The notes under the pieces: model-generated
Told to the model about the DNA's origin: nothing
What the model saw: the letters and a program-made list of their open reading frames with translations, nothing else
The model's database searches: none
In this document: in pieces, positions 40,232 to 53,114 of the stretch
Layout: each line of letters opens with the position of its first letter
How positions within the stretch are numbered: position 1 is the first letter of the stretch
Made by a program: the position numbers and the translations under genes
Source: Neostapfia colusana
Lineage: Eukaryota; Streptophyta; Magnoliopsida; Poales; Poaceae
DNA length: 64,000 nucleotides
Reading direction: 5' to 3'
Assembly: GCA_030760725.1 (NCBI GenBank)
Contig: JASWHV010000010.1
Location: forward strand, 33,423,760-33,487,759

Positions 40232-43200
40232 ATGACGCGTACTCGTGCCAACCCTGATGTTGGGGGCACTAGCCAAGGGGGAGAGACCTCCCAACCACTT
40301 CCCGAGGACTCCTCGGGACAACAGCAGCAACAGCAACAGCAAACACCGCCACCGCCACTGCCAACGGTTACATTGGCCGACATTGTCGCGGCAATGGCGG
40401 GTTCACATCAGCAGCACACAGAGCTGCTGCAAACATTAATTGTGAATACGTCTCGCCCAGAGAGACGTCAAGATCGTGAGGAGCGCCAACAGAGCTCCTA
40501 CTCCGACTTCCTGGCGACTCATCCCCCTGTATTCTCAAGGGCGGATGAACCACTTGACGCGGACAACTGGCTCCGCGCCATAGAGATGAAATTTGGGCTG
40601 CTCCAAATTAGCGAGCAGCGCAAGACTCAGTTCACGGTCCAGCAGCTCCAAGGATCCGCGAGCGCGTGGTGGGCCAACTTCTGTGCTTCACAGCCCACCG
40701 ACCGAGTGATGACCTGGGCGGAGTTCCGGACGGCCTTCAGGGCCTATCATATACCGCCCGGTTTGATGAAGAGGAAGACGCAGGAGTTCCTACACCTGCA
40801 ACAGGGGAGCCGGAACGCGCTGGAATACTCCAGGGCATTTAACGATCTCGCGCTCTACGCGTCGTATCACGCAGATACGGACAAGAAGCGGCGGGACCAC
40901 TTTTACCAGGGGCTTAACCCGCTCCTGAAGGACAAGCTGGCGATGTTCAATCGCGGCAGCCTCAACGACATCATTGATGCCGCGATTGTTCAGGAGGACT
41001 CCGGCAAGGAGTTGGCGGCAGCAGAGCGAAAGAGAAGCACGCCGCAGAGCAGCGGAGAAGGAGGTGGTCCTTCTCAGAAGTTTCGGATGGTGAATCGCCC
41101 ACCATCAGGTCCGCGCTGGAACCACCACAGTGGTCGATGCCGTTCCGCGGTCGGCCGTATTCTTCACCGGCATTCCGGCCGGCACTGCCAGCACCACCGC
41201 AACAACAACAGCAGCAGCGGGCGATGCCGCGTGCGTTTGCACCTCCGCAATGCATGCCGGGCTTTCGTCCCCCGAGTACTCCACCAGCAGCGGCCGCATG
41301 TTACAAGTGTGGTCGTCCAGGACACTTCGCGAGCAGTTGCCCGGAGAGGCAAGGCGGCGGAGTGGCACCACAGTTTCCGGGGAGGAATCAACCCCGGAAC
41401 CCTACTAATGCGCGGCGGGCAAACCCTAGGCCCGGCACTGTCCACCAGCTTGCCATTGAGGACGTGCCGGAGGGCGAGCCAATCCTTGCGGGTATGTTCC
41501 AACTCCACCAGCATCCCGCTATAGTACTATTTGATTCAGGCGCCACGCATAATTTTATTAGCCAAGCTTTCATTGCTAAACACAGCTTGCCAATACTACC
41601 CACCGATAGTCCATATTTAATTTGTTCACCGGGTGGGAAGATTTCAGCAAGCGTAATGGTCTCCAAAGCACCATTATGCTTAGCGGGTAGAGTGTACCCC
41701 ACGTCTCTCATTATCTTAGAGGGACAGAAGGTCGATGTCATCCTAGGGATGTCGTGGTTAACCCGCCACGGCGCTGTTTTAGACACCGTCCTTCGAGTCG
41801 TGCATTTAAACTCAGAGGTGCACGGTTCTCACTCATTATTTCTGGACAGTCCAGAAATAAAACTTCCAAGTGTCTATCAAGCCACCACTATCAGATTGGA
41901 AGACATTCCAGTGGTCCGAGAGTTCCCGGATGTATTCCCGGACGATTTGCCGGGGATGCCACCCGATAGAGAGGTAGAGTTCAAGATTGAACTTGCACCG
42001 GGAACCATGCCAATATCCCGAAGGCCGTACAAGATGGCGCCCAAAGAGTTGGCTGAACTGAAGACTCAGCTCACGGACCTTCTGGAGAAGGGTTTTATTA
42101 GGCCGAGCTCCTCGCCATGGGGCTGTTCGGCATTATTTGTCAAAAAGAAGGATGAAACGTTGCGGCTTTGCGTGGACTACCGTCCATTAAATGCCGTAAC
42201 CATCAAGAATAAGTACCCGTTGCCACGGATCGACATGTTGTTTGATCAGTTGGTCGAAGCAAAGATCTTTTCCAAGATGGATTTAAGATCCGGGTACCAT
42301 CAGATTAAGATAAGGGCGGAGGACATTCCAAAGACAGCTTTCTCAACAAGGTACGGACTTTATGAGTACCTGGTCATGTCCTTCGGCCTCACCAATGCTC
42401 CAGCTCACTTCATGTACTTAATGAACTCGGTGTTCATGCCGGAGCTGGACAAGTTTGTCGTGGTCTTCATCGACGACATCCTGGTATACTCCAAGTCGGA
42501 GGAAGATCACAAGAAACATCTGCGTATAGTCTTGCAACGGCTGTGGGATCACAAGTTATACGCAAAGTTCGGCAAATGCGAGTTTTGGATATCGCAAGTG
42601 CCTTTCCTCGGGCATATCATCTCAGCGGAGGGTATCGCTGTGGACCCGAGCAAGATCACGCAAGTGCTGAATTGGAAATCCCCGAGAACTGTTCATGAGG
42701 TACGGAGTTTCCTCGGACTCGCGGGATATTATCGGAGGTTCATTCCGAACTTCTCGAAGATTGCCAAGCCAACGACAGAGCTGCTGAAGAAGGCTACCAA
42801 ATATGTTTGGAGTCCAGCATGTGAAGCAGCATTCAAGGCTTTAGTCAAGCACCTGACATCAGCACCGGTTTTGGCGCAGCCAGACACAACAAAACCGTTC
42901 GATGTGTACTGCGATGCATCCGGCATTGGGCTCGGATGTGTGCTGATGCAAGACCGAAGAGTGGTCGCATATGGATCACGGCAGCTTAGGAACCATGAGC
43001 AAAATTATCCAACTCACGATTTGAGCTCGCTGCCGTGGTACTTGCACTGAAGATGTGGAGGCACTACCTACTCGGTAACCTCGTACATTTATATACCGAC
43101 CACAAAAGCCTCAAGTACATATTCACTCAGAAGGAGTTGAACATGAGGCAACGAAGATGGTTGGAACTGATAAAGGATTACGAAATAGAGATCCATTATC

Positions 43201-44680
43201 ATCCGGGCAAGGCAAACGTTGTGGCAGATGCGCTGAGCCGCAAGTCACACGTTAATAATCTGACCATCACACCGTTGGAAGAGAGCGAACCACCACTACA
43301 TGTGATTCCACACGGAGCTCTCTACAACCTAGCTTTGATCCCCACCATCCGTGAAGAGATAGCGGCAGCCCAGAAGAATGACAAGGGCATGTCACATTTG
43401 CGGAGACGTGTAGATAGTGGGGAATTAAAATGTTTCCGGAAGGACGGAGACAGCGTCCTATGGTTCAAGGACCGAATCGTCGTACCCCGAAACCCGGAGT
43501 TACGGAAGAAAATCTTTGATGAGGCTCACTTATCAAAGTTTTCTATTCACCCCGGCAGCAACAAGATGTATCAAGAACTCAGAAGAAAGTTTTGGTGGAC
43601 ACGGATGAAACGAGAGACTGCAAAGTACGTGTCCGAGTGTGATACATGTCGAAGGGTGAAGGCAGACCACATGCGGAAACCGGGACTGCTGCAACCACTG
43701 GGCATTCCTGCCTGGAAGTGGGAGGACGTGAGCATGGATTTCGTCGTCGGTTTACCCACCACCTCACAGAAACATGATTCTGTGTGGGTGATCGTCGATC
43801 GGCTCACCAAAGTTGCCCATTTCATCCCGGTCAACACCAACTACAACGCCAAGAAGTACGCTGAACTGTACATCTGACGGATCCTATGCTTATACGGCGT
43901 ACCCCGTACCATCGTATCGGACCGGGGCACTTTATTTGTGTCCCGTTTTTGGGAGCAGCTACACACTGCCTTGGGGACGAAGCTGATCCGTAGTTCAGCC
44001 TACCACCCGCAGACGGATGGACAAACCGAGCGGGTAAATCAGATTCTGGAAGACATGCTACGAGCTTGCGCTATCGACCACGGCAAGAATTGGGATGATC
44101 ACTTGCCGTTAGCCGAGTTCTCATACAACAATGGGTACCAAGCCAGCATCAATATGGCGCCCTACGAGGCGCTATACGGGAGAAAATGCCGCACACCACT
44201 GAACTGGTGTGAGTCTGGCGAGAGGGTTACCTTCGGGATTGACCTTGTCAACGACGCGGAAGAAAAGGTTCGACTGATTCAAGCGAACCTAAGAGCCTCT
44301 CAATCCCGACAGAAGCAGTATGCGGACCGGAGAAGGCGCCCATTACAATTCGAAGTTGGAGATCACGTATACCTACGAGTGTCTCCAATGAAGGGCGTAA
44401 ACAGATTTGGGGTGAGAGGAAAGTTGGCACCCAGCTGAGGAAGTGTCTCAAGCTATCAACTACCGTTCAGCTGGAAGACATTGCAGAACTGCAACCGGAT
44501 CTCACCTATCGGGAGGAACCGGTGCAGATTATTGATGAAAAGGCCCGAACCACACGCAACCGTACGTTGTGGTTCTACAAGGTTCTATGGAGTAATCACT
44601 CCATGGACGAAGCGACATGGGAGAGCGAAGAATTCCTTCGCACTAACTACCCCGACTTTTTCACGTCGCATATCCGGTAA
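40232..44680 (+). pseudogene. Chromovirus E gag-pol, broken
   Basis: Gag starts at ATG 40232 (MTRTRANPDVGG) with a poly-Q tract near 40321-40343 and a capsid core (ANFCASQPTDRVMTWAEF). A 1-bp loss near 41135, after HHSGR, shifts to the frame running 41137-43050. That frame has a CCHC knuckle (CYKCGRPGHFASSC), protease (FDSGATHNFIS, ILGMSWLTRHG), RT (FVVVFIDDILVYS) and the RNase H start. A lost G at about 43023 shifts again (43035-43877). TGA at 43875-43877 stops integrase in frame. The shared deletion after VRGKLAP (44426) removes about 35 residues before the chromodomain-like tail, which ends at TAA 44678. The left tandem copy has the TGA and deletion but not the 43023 shift. Confidence 0.87.
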
Positions 44681-44749
44681 TTTTCCACCGTCCTCTCTCT
44701 CATTTTCACCTTATAATCTCGGGACGAGATTCTTTTAAGGGGCGAGGAA

Positions 44750-47700
44750 TGTAAGGGCCTCAGTTTTGACAACCATTTGCAGTGTTCATCACCACACCAC
44801 ACACCTCATTTGAGCAAGAATGATGCACACAAATGAAGAGCAAGTAACAATTATCAACATGCTCATTAGAGAACAAACTCACACATTGCAAAAGTGGTAT
44901 TTCCCACATGTGATATAGATGGGCTGGACATATGAAAACTCCTACACTTTGCTAAGGATGTCCATGCCAAGTTTCACCCAAACCCAAAACCTTTTTGAGG
45001 TCATTTTGGGTATAGTTAGGAAGAGGGCAGTTTGAAACCATATTCAAATTCAAACTGTTTTTATTCCATGAATTTGAAAGTGGAAGGCATATCCTTACTC
45101 AACACATTTTTGTGAGCTCACACACCAATTTTCACTCCATTTGGAGTTGATCTTGACATGAGCTAAGGGGGAAAAATTCAAACTTTATTTGAATTTCAAA
45201 CTGAACTTGTGCTGAAATTCATTCAAACCAAACCTCATTTGAACTTTGATCAACTCAAATGGCTCTTGGGTGAATAATTTGAATTGCCAAGGGTAGGATG
45301 GGGTTCACTGTTTACCACAGCTGTTAGGAGTAAATTTCAGAGGTTAAAAGAGGGGTGGGACCCACATGTCAGCCTCTACCTCAAAACAAACCGACTGAAC
45401 CACAGTTCAGTCAGTTCCCGGCTGCTGTGCACGCGCGCCACCGAAGGGGGGCAGCCGGCGCCAGCTCCTGCTGCGCGCCCCAAGCCGGAGACCAGCCGCC
45501 GGGCTATTTATTCCCTCCCCGGTGTGCTTCAGTCGCCATTCCCCCGAGCTGCCGACGTGCACGACCTGTTTTCCCACTGCCATCGCCGCCGCTCGAGCTC
45601 CTGCTTGATCAAGCCGATCGCAGCTCCCTCTTTCCACTCCAGGGTCCCAGCAAGGTACTAGAGACCTTCCTCCATCCTCCCTTTTGCTAGAAGTCGATTG
45701 AAACCGAGTGCTATCGGCTGTGCCGAAAGATCAAACTCGGAACTGGAAACCGCCGCACCTCGGGCTCTCGTGGACAGCCCAACCTGGGCGTTGTCACGCC
45801 CGAGCCAAGGCACCCTTGGACGCGCAGGTGACCGGTGCTGCTCACCCCCGAGCCACAGCTCGAGTGGTTGCTCACCGGCGGCGAATTTCCACTTTTCCCC
45901 TTTCTGTGTGCAGAACGACCTTCGGGTACGATTCTGCTTAATTCGTGCCCTAGAAAGGATTAGAGGGCCTTAGGCCACTCCCACACGAGCTAGACACGGT
46001 GACGCACAAGTTGCCTTCACAACTCTGGGCCGGGAAACCTCTATGCCCGGCGTAATTTAAGGTCTACTAATGGCGGAACGAACGGGGGGTATCGGGCGCA
46101 CGGTGAGGACCTATTTCGGGCCTTCCCCGAGCTGCCTCGAGTTCATGTCGACCTTCTCTGAGGTCCACTGATGCTCCCCGACCGATTTCCCAAGTAGCTG
46201 AGGTACTAGGAGAGTCAGCCGACATGGCCGAAGTCGTTCCGATATGGCGGCTCGTCGCCGACCATGCTCCGGCCGTTGTCATGAGCAGCTGACCCTCGGA
46301 TCATGTTCCCCAAGTAAAAGTAGGCAGGGGCGGCCAGAATCAAGAAGTTTGGAGCTGTACAGCAGCCAGCGGCGAGCTCTCCGGCGAGGTCCCTCGGCGG
46401 CGGGGCGCGGGTGTCGCGAGGTTGAAGAAGGGGGTGGACCCCAGCTGTCAGCGGCCGATATTTTGAATCGGGATCCGGCTGCGGCCGGGATCGGGTGTGC
46501 TGGCGCGCAAAATCCTTGTGGGCCGCGGTGTGCTGTCGCTTCGGCGTGCGACGCGTGTCCCCTGGGCCCACGCGCGAGTTTAAACTTTTCCCCGATTTTC
46601 AGATTTCCTTCAAACTTCAAATCCTTATAACTTTGGCTAGAAAGCTCCAAATCGAGTGAACCAAATTTTGCTGGATTCAGCTCTCTGAGTACTTTCCAGA
46701 AAATCAAGTTTCACTTCATGAAATTCCTTAATTCTCCAGAATTAATTCCTTAAAGTGTAAACTGTTAGGAATTTTAACTGGAGAATCCTTTGGAGGAAAA
46801 TCCTGAAATTATGCTGGGATGTTCACCAAATTATCCTTGAGCTACCATAAAAATTTCAGATCCATTTGAGCTCATTTAGTCCACCTAATGGTGTGATTAG
46901 TAAAACTGTTCCAGAGAAAATAGAAAATGTTCAGAAACATTTTCAGAATTTCCTCTGAAATTGTTTAGCTCATATCTTTGGTTAGAGACTTCCAAATTAA
47001 GTGAGACCAACTCCATTAGAACCCTCTGAAAATCTAGTTTTCAGAAAGTCATAGTTTGTCTCATGAAAATTCCTAGAACACCCTAAGAGTTCCAATTAAG
47101 GTCAAGGACATAATTATTTGTGGAGGGCTCAAATGAGCTTTGCTGCAACTAAAACTTGACCAATTCTTTGTTTAGGTTGTAACCAAGCCACAGTAAAAGT
47201 TTCACAGTCATTAGGTCTGTCTAGCAAGGGTTATAGACTTCACAACTTCAAAGTTAATACAAATGCATTTAAATTAATACATACATTGTTCTTATCATGT
47301 AGTCGCTAAGGTCGAGGAGGAACCCGAAGTCCTAGACTTCGTTACTCCGGAGGAACAGCTAGCCTACGACCAAGAGCAGCAAGGCAAGCCCCGGTTTGCA
47401 TTAACCTTTTTACAAATTTTTATTGTTTTGAGCACATACTTGTTTCCTTTGTCTTTGCATTAGAGTCTTGATTGGAAACCCAACTGCATAGCCAAGAAAA
47501 CCATGGGTTGGGTTTAGGATGGAAAACCTCGTTAGCCACTGCATTGCTAGAATAGAGTAGGATTCGGTACAAGTCGAGTAGTTGGAACTACTCGCGAGAA
47601 TAGGCTAGAGGCACATTGCTCGGGTAGAGATAGCACATGAAACACATGGCAAGAAAATGAGACCGAGCGGAGAGTAAGGGCAGCAGGACCTTGGGGCCTG

Positions 47701-48794
47701 TGTGCTGTAGCTCCGCTTGTGTCGATTGAGGACCGAGCCGTGTGCGGGCCTGTTGAGCAAGCTAGAACAGTACCGAAGACCTACCGGCTATATGGGAACC
47801 GGGAAACTGATGTAACTCGGGTAGCTGGGTATTGAGGCATTGCCCGTCGTTCAGAGGGTAGGTTGAGAGCTCGAGGTGTAAATCAGCTGGCGGCAGAGAG
47901 ATGCGCGTGCAGGGACCTCTTGCTCGGGACGATGGGACCGGTTCAATATTTGGCTGACGGGTAAAAGGTAGTCGCGTACGGCGTCCGTGATGGTTGTTGT
48001 AGGCAACATCGAGTACGGGCATACGTGACGGGTTGTTCGGGTAACCCTGCAGGTGTAAATCGATTATAATCGCCGTCCCTCGCGGTCAGTGAGTACCACT
48101 TGTTCACTGTACCGTGACGTAGAAAGAACAGGCTAGTTACATGTTAAAATAATGCTGATTGAAAGCTGGACATTGATTGTTAATGATATGCTGTAGTTTA
48201 GCGCTAACTAAAGTTCTTTTCAACTTTGGGCAAAGTACATGAGAGAAATGCGTTTCTTGTTTGATTGCGGCTCTCTCATGTGCCTTAGCGTAAGGTTCTC
48301 CACAACCTGCTGCTAAAACTTGAAAGTAAGGTCCTACTAATTAGGCGAGTCCTTGCAAATGATTTTTACCTCATGCAACCCATTACCCTCATGTAGAAGT
48401 TCCATGTTTAGGTGAGACGGGTCAGACTTGCTGAGCCTTCGTGCTCACTGCTTGTGTTTGAAGCTTTTTGCAGGGTTTTATGAGGAAGGGACTCCCGAAG
48501 AGGAGACGGAACCCCAGGAGGGGAACCCCGTCGAGTGGGAGTCGTGCACGCCGCAGAGTTAGTGTGCGTGTGTGCTAGCAAGGACACGTTCGAGGGCTGA
48601 ACGTGCACTTGATGCTTAGTCTACGCCCGCGAGTGTGGACTAAACTTATTTTGATGTAAACATGTGCATAAACTTGTTTATGTAATAAAGCTTCCGCTTC
48701 CGCTTTGCACCTTTGACGTGTGTTATACGGTGCTGTGCAACGCAGCACCCCTCAGCGTGATCCTGGCTCGACAGGACCCAGTGGGGTCGTGTCA
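44750..48794 (+). repeat. Right LTR of element E
   Basis: 4045 bp, the same length as 33468-37512. About 20 single-base differences are seen by eye. It ends GTCGTGTCA at 48794, flanked by cccat of the Tat G LTR. Confidence 0.92.
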
Positions 48795-49337
48795 CCCATG
48801 CCGCCCCCGATGTCATCATCCACTACGACTAGCATGCGGCATGGGCAGGGCTGCAAGACGAAGACTCAGAAGCCTTCGCCAGAGACAACTACTGTCATAA
48901 CTGCAGATACGGTATATCACAGTCAATCTCCCTGGGACCACCTATCGGGTACCGGGCCCCCCTTGTAAGCTACCCGAGTCTTGGACTATAAAAGACTCGG
49001 GTAGGCAACGATAGCAAGGGTTCGGACTCTAGCCATTCGCACCCTGGGTTCGCACTTCTGCAACTCATACGCTAGCCATTCACACCCAAGCTGTAACTCA
49101 CCCCCAAGCTCGGGACTCCGGCCCCGAGCAGCAAGCAATAGAGCGAGCTCCATAGCTCACCTTGGACGTAGGGTTTTATGCTCCGGCGGCCTGAACCACG
49201 TAAAACTCTCAGTGTCAAGCTCTTACTAACTCGTCCATCCGCGCAAGCTCTCCGCAAGGGACTAGCCCACCGAAAAAAGAACCTCTGCGGGCTGCCCAGT
49301 GCAGGCCCGGGGGAAGTGTCGACCGAACACTTCGACA
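48795..49337 (+). repeat. 3' portion of the G 5' LTR
   Basis: Matches 2407-2919 of the A LTR (CATGCGGCATGGGCAGGG, then TATAAAAG near 48989) to the LTR end TTCGACA. A short extra duplication (ACTCTAGCCATTCGCACCC...) is near 49025-49060. Confidence 0.85.
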
Positions 49338-49360
49338 ATTGGCGTGCCAGGTAGGAGGCT
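49338..49360 (+). other. Primer binding site of element G
   Basis: ATTGGCGTGCCAGGTAGGAGG directly after the LTR end; same type as A, B and H. Confidence 0.7.
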
Positions 49361-49393
49361 TTTCCCTTGCGCGACGAGTTTCCGCCGACGAAG

Positions 49394-51335
49394 ATGACCA
49401 AGCTTCCTTCAGCGGCAAACTCTCCCCCCCCTGCGTCCGTGGCAAACCGTGACCAGGGGAGAGTACATGATGACACACTCAGCACGGAGTGTGTCAGGGC
49501 ATGCTGGGAGCCAGCAACCGGCTCTGGCAGCGCCGACCCCGGCAATGCAGGCTCCAACCAGCGTCAGGCCTTCAGTAGCGCCGGGCGTACACGGTGGGGG
49601 TGCGCTAGCAGCAGCAAGGGTGCTACTGAACAATCCGCCTGCTGGGGACGCGCCTCAGGCAGCGACCCAGCAGTGGATTCGCGAGGTAGACCGTCTTGTC
49701 GTCGCCGCCGCAAACCATTGACTTCGGCGGGGACGACGCTCCGGCCAACCGGCTGTGTCGCTGACGCGCACGCCAACGGTTGACGGGCAGACGGCGGGTT
49801 CCAGCTCCACCAAACTTCCGTCGACGGACCTGAGGACAGAGCTGGAACAGTGCCACTTGGGCCAAGATGCCCGAGTGTTCCTTGAGCGACGTCGAGAAAG
49901 GTGTCGCACTCAAGAGGCTGGCGACAACATGACGTCGGCCTCGACCCAGCCTGGAGGGCAGACCTTCGCTATGCGATCTCTGCCCCAGGCGTACGCCACA
50001 CAGCATAAGCCACAACCATGTGCTCTGCAAGCGGCGTCCCTGGCCTATGGCGCAACCTTGCCCATACCGGGGTACACTGTGCCAGGCGCAACCAAGCGTT
50101 CGCGGCACCAGAAGCTGCACTGGGAGCCAGCAACTGGCTCTGGCAGCGCCGACCCCGGCAATGTAGGCTCCAACCAGCGTCAGGTCTTCAGTAGCGCTGG
50201 GCGTACCCGGCGGGGGTGCGCTAGCCGCAACAAGAGCGCTACTGCACAATCCGCCTGCTGGGGACGCGCCTCAGGCAGCGACCCAGCAGTGGATTCACGA
50301 GGTAGACCGTCTTGTCGTTGCCGCCGAAAACCCTTGACTTCGGCGGGGATGACGCTCCGGCCAACCGGCTGTGTTGCTGACACGCACGCCAACGGTTGAC
50401 GGACAGACGGCGGATTCCAGCTCCACCAGGCTTCCGTCGACGGACCTAAGGACTGAGCTGGAACGATGCCACCTGGGCCAAGATGCCTGAATGTTCCTCC
50501 ATCGGCGATGAGAAAGGCGTCGCAGCCAAGAGGCCGGCGTCAGCATGACGACTGCCTCAACCATGCCTGAGGCGCAGACTTTTGCCACGCGAACTCTGCC
50601 CCAGACATACGCCACGCAGCATATGCCACAGCCATATGTCCTGCAAACGGCGCCCCCGGTCTATGGCGCAGCCTTGCCCATACCAGGGTACACTGTGCCA
50701 GCGGCGAACCAAGCGTTCGCGGCACCAACACCTGCAGCAACAGGGGCCGGATGTACAGCCCTGGAGCCCCACCTCCGCTTCACGAGGTGGCCGCGCAAGT
50801 TTCGGCCGCACCTGCCCGAGAAGTACGACGGCAGCGTCAACCCAGCGGGGTTCCTCCAGATCTACTCAACCGCCGTACTTGCCGCAGGAGGGGATGAGGC
50901 CGTCATGGCCAAATTACTTCCCCGTCGCCTTGACCAGCCCAGCCCGGTCTTGGCTAATGAACCTACCTCAGGGTTCCATAACTTCTTGGGGAGAGCTCTG
51001 CCGGCAGTTCATCGCCAACTTCGACAGCTCCTACACCCGTCCCGGCACGGAGCTTGACCTCCAAGCTATCAAGCAACAACCTGGGGAGTCGCTGCGCTCC
51101 TTCATCCAGCGGTTCTACCAGGTACGCAACACCATTCCGCATATTCAAAGTGCTTCTGTGGTGGCGGCACTTCGACAGTGTCCAGGACAAGAAGATGCTT
51201 GGGAGGCTTGCAACCAGAGAGGTCTGCGATGCCTCCGAGCCCTTCAGCCTGGCGGACAAGTGCGCCAGAGCAGCCGGAGGGCGGAGCTGGCACTCACTGC
51301 CAGCTTCCGAAGCCGGAAGACAGCCCGAAGACGAC
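49394..51335 (+). pseudogene. Tat G gag with tandem duplication and frameshifts
   Basis: ATG 49394 (MTKLPSAANSPPP). The N-terminal part is present twice: 49506-50121 and about 50122-50730 both run from GGGAGCCAGCAAC to GCGTTCGCGGCACC. The period is 616 bp, which is not a multiple of 3, so the frame changes. The core is recognisable (EKYDGSVNPAGFLQIYS, then in another frame ANYFPVALTSPARSWLMNL). The zinc-knuckle part is absent: at about 51335 gag joins the end of gRNH. Confidence 0.8.
49506..50730 (+). repeat. Tandem duplication of the gag N-terminal region in G
   Basis: Two units of about 616 bp. They differ at many positions (for example CCGGCTCTGG/CTGGCTCTGG), so the duplication is not very recent. 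Confidence 0.8.
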
Positions 51336-52630
51336 GGAGTTCAAGCTGAGCTCCCGACCACGTCATACAGTCAAGAGCCAAGCACTGACTGACTTCGTGG
51401 CTGAGTGGACGCCAACGAAGGCTGACCCAGGGGGCCGCGAAGACGGTGAACCAAAGTACCGAGCTCTGGTCTTCACCGGGCCTCACTGGACGCTCTTCTT
51501 CGATGGCTCCTCGCGAAAGCAGGGGGCCGGTGCCGGCGTACTGCTTCTCATGCTATCGGGGGAGCAGTCTGGGTACATGGTGCGTCTCAATTCCAAGGCA
51601 ACCAACAACTTGGCAGAGTATGAAGCACTCATCTTTGGCCTAAAAGACAGTCCTGTCTCTGGGCGCTCGCCAGTTGTTGGCGCAGGGCGACTCCCAGCTA
51701 GTTATCAAGCAAGTTAAGGATGAATGCCCCTGCAATGACCCGCAGCTAACTGCTTATCTGCTTCACGTGCGGATGTTGGAGAAAGAATTCCTCGCCTTGG
51801 ACCTGCGCCATGAACCGCGCGCTGGCACGGCCGCAGCTGACAACTTCTCAACGAAGACCTCCATCGGAGCCCCCGTGCACGAAGGAGTCTTCGAGAGGAC
51901 GGTGCTGCGGTGCACAGTCCGGCCCGCCGAGCCAGGCGAAGGGGGCTGAACCAGTGCCACGAAGCTAGGCAGTCCCGGCGGCCCTGGATGCCGCTAAAGG
52001 ATCGTAAGAGTCACTGGGGACTCCGTGCAACCCAGCGCTCAAGATCCAGAAGCTCAAGTAGTCCCGATGCATGGACCACGGAGGTCTGGGACTCCTTGAA
52101 GGACATCCTTCCTGATGAACGTGCATCCGCTGAACGGGTGGTGCGGATGGCTAAGTGCTACGCGCTTGTATCTTTACTGGCGTGGCGCCTCGACAGCCTA
52201 TTGCGATGCATAACCCAGGAGGAAGGCTGCGACTAGCTCGCAGTAGTCCAAGGAGGCGAGTGCTGGGAACGCTCATCATCCCGCGCGTTGGTCAGACAAG
52301 CCACCCGGCATGGCTCCTACTGACCGAGAGCCACCTGGACGCCGTCAAACCGGTTAGGGATGCAATGCGTGCCAAGTTCACGCCAAGCAGACCCACACAA
52401 CCGGTGCAGACGCGCACCCAGAGCCGTCGGGGGATACCGGCTCCTCCATGTCGAGGGCCAGCCGGACTTCCCAGGGCCGGGTCACGGGATCTACCCTTCC
52501 ACATGGTATGCAGGGCCGAAGCCATGCTTCCCCCTGATATAGCCATGGGGGTCCCCCCGTGTCCGGCGTACGACGAAGCCACGCATGACCCGCTCTGCAT
52601 AAAGACAGGCGCTCCGACGCCACCCCAGTA
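51336..52630 (+). pseudogene. Tat G pol remnant: aRNH and degenerate integrase
   Basis: Begins at the gRNH/aRNH linker (EFKLSSRPRHTVKSQAL). aRNH follows (LFFDGSSRKQGAGAGVLLL) with a frameshift near 51650 and a continuation (LAQGDSQLVIKQVKDE). The integrase N-terminus decays from about 51950. The DDE core is deleted. The end retains HMVCRAEAMLPPDIAMGVPP. Confidence 0.75.
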
Positions 52631-53114
52631 AGTTCACCATGCTTACTTAGGTGTTTATTTAAATTACGCATTAATTTATATGAACACCTCCCCACGCTCT
52701 AGACAGTGTGCGTCCATTGTACACTCGGTTCCTCTTTCCTGCTCTCATGCATAGTCGATATTTGCCGTCCTGCCGAAGGCTGTAGTGCTTGGGGTACCTG
52801 CCAGAGGCCCGGTGGCCTTTTGGATCTCCCTCTATAAGGGTACTGCACCGCCAGTTGGTCTCCTCCAAGAAAAGACCTACGCTACAACGGGGGGTCAGGA
52901 GCCTTGCTTTGCCCGGTCTTGCACCAATAGCATGCGCACTCTACCTCCCGGCGCTACGGTCTGAGTACCAGGGGGCCGGGCGGTTACACCCTGACTGGGG
53001 CTGGGGCCAGACCTCCGGGACCAAGTGCACTGGATTACCCAAGCCCCGTATTCCGGCCTGGGAAAGTAAGCCAAATGAGACTAAGGGATAGGAAAGGGGG
53101 GACCACTGAGCAGT
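52631..53114 (+). other. Post-pol region of G
   Basis: No gene. It shares blocks with B's post-pol region read inverted (CACCTGCCG..., CCAGTTGGTC.CCTCCA.GAAA, CCCAAGCCCCGTAT). Confidence 0.65.

Larger units (their letters stand above)
31611..48794 (+). mobile_element. Chromovirus E as a partial tandem (internal-LTR-internal-LTR)
   Basis: 31611-33467 repeats 42894-44749 with about five differences. It is followed by LTR 33468-37512, a complete internal region, and LTR 44750-48794. Both LTRs are 4045 bp with about 20 differences by eye (0.5 percent). The right flank is Tat G LTR sequence, while the left flank is Tat F, so no target duplication is visible. Both internal copies share a nonsense TGA and a deletion in integrase. 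A duplication of one defective insertion by unequal recombination is therefore likelier than two insertions. Confidence 0.85.
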
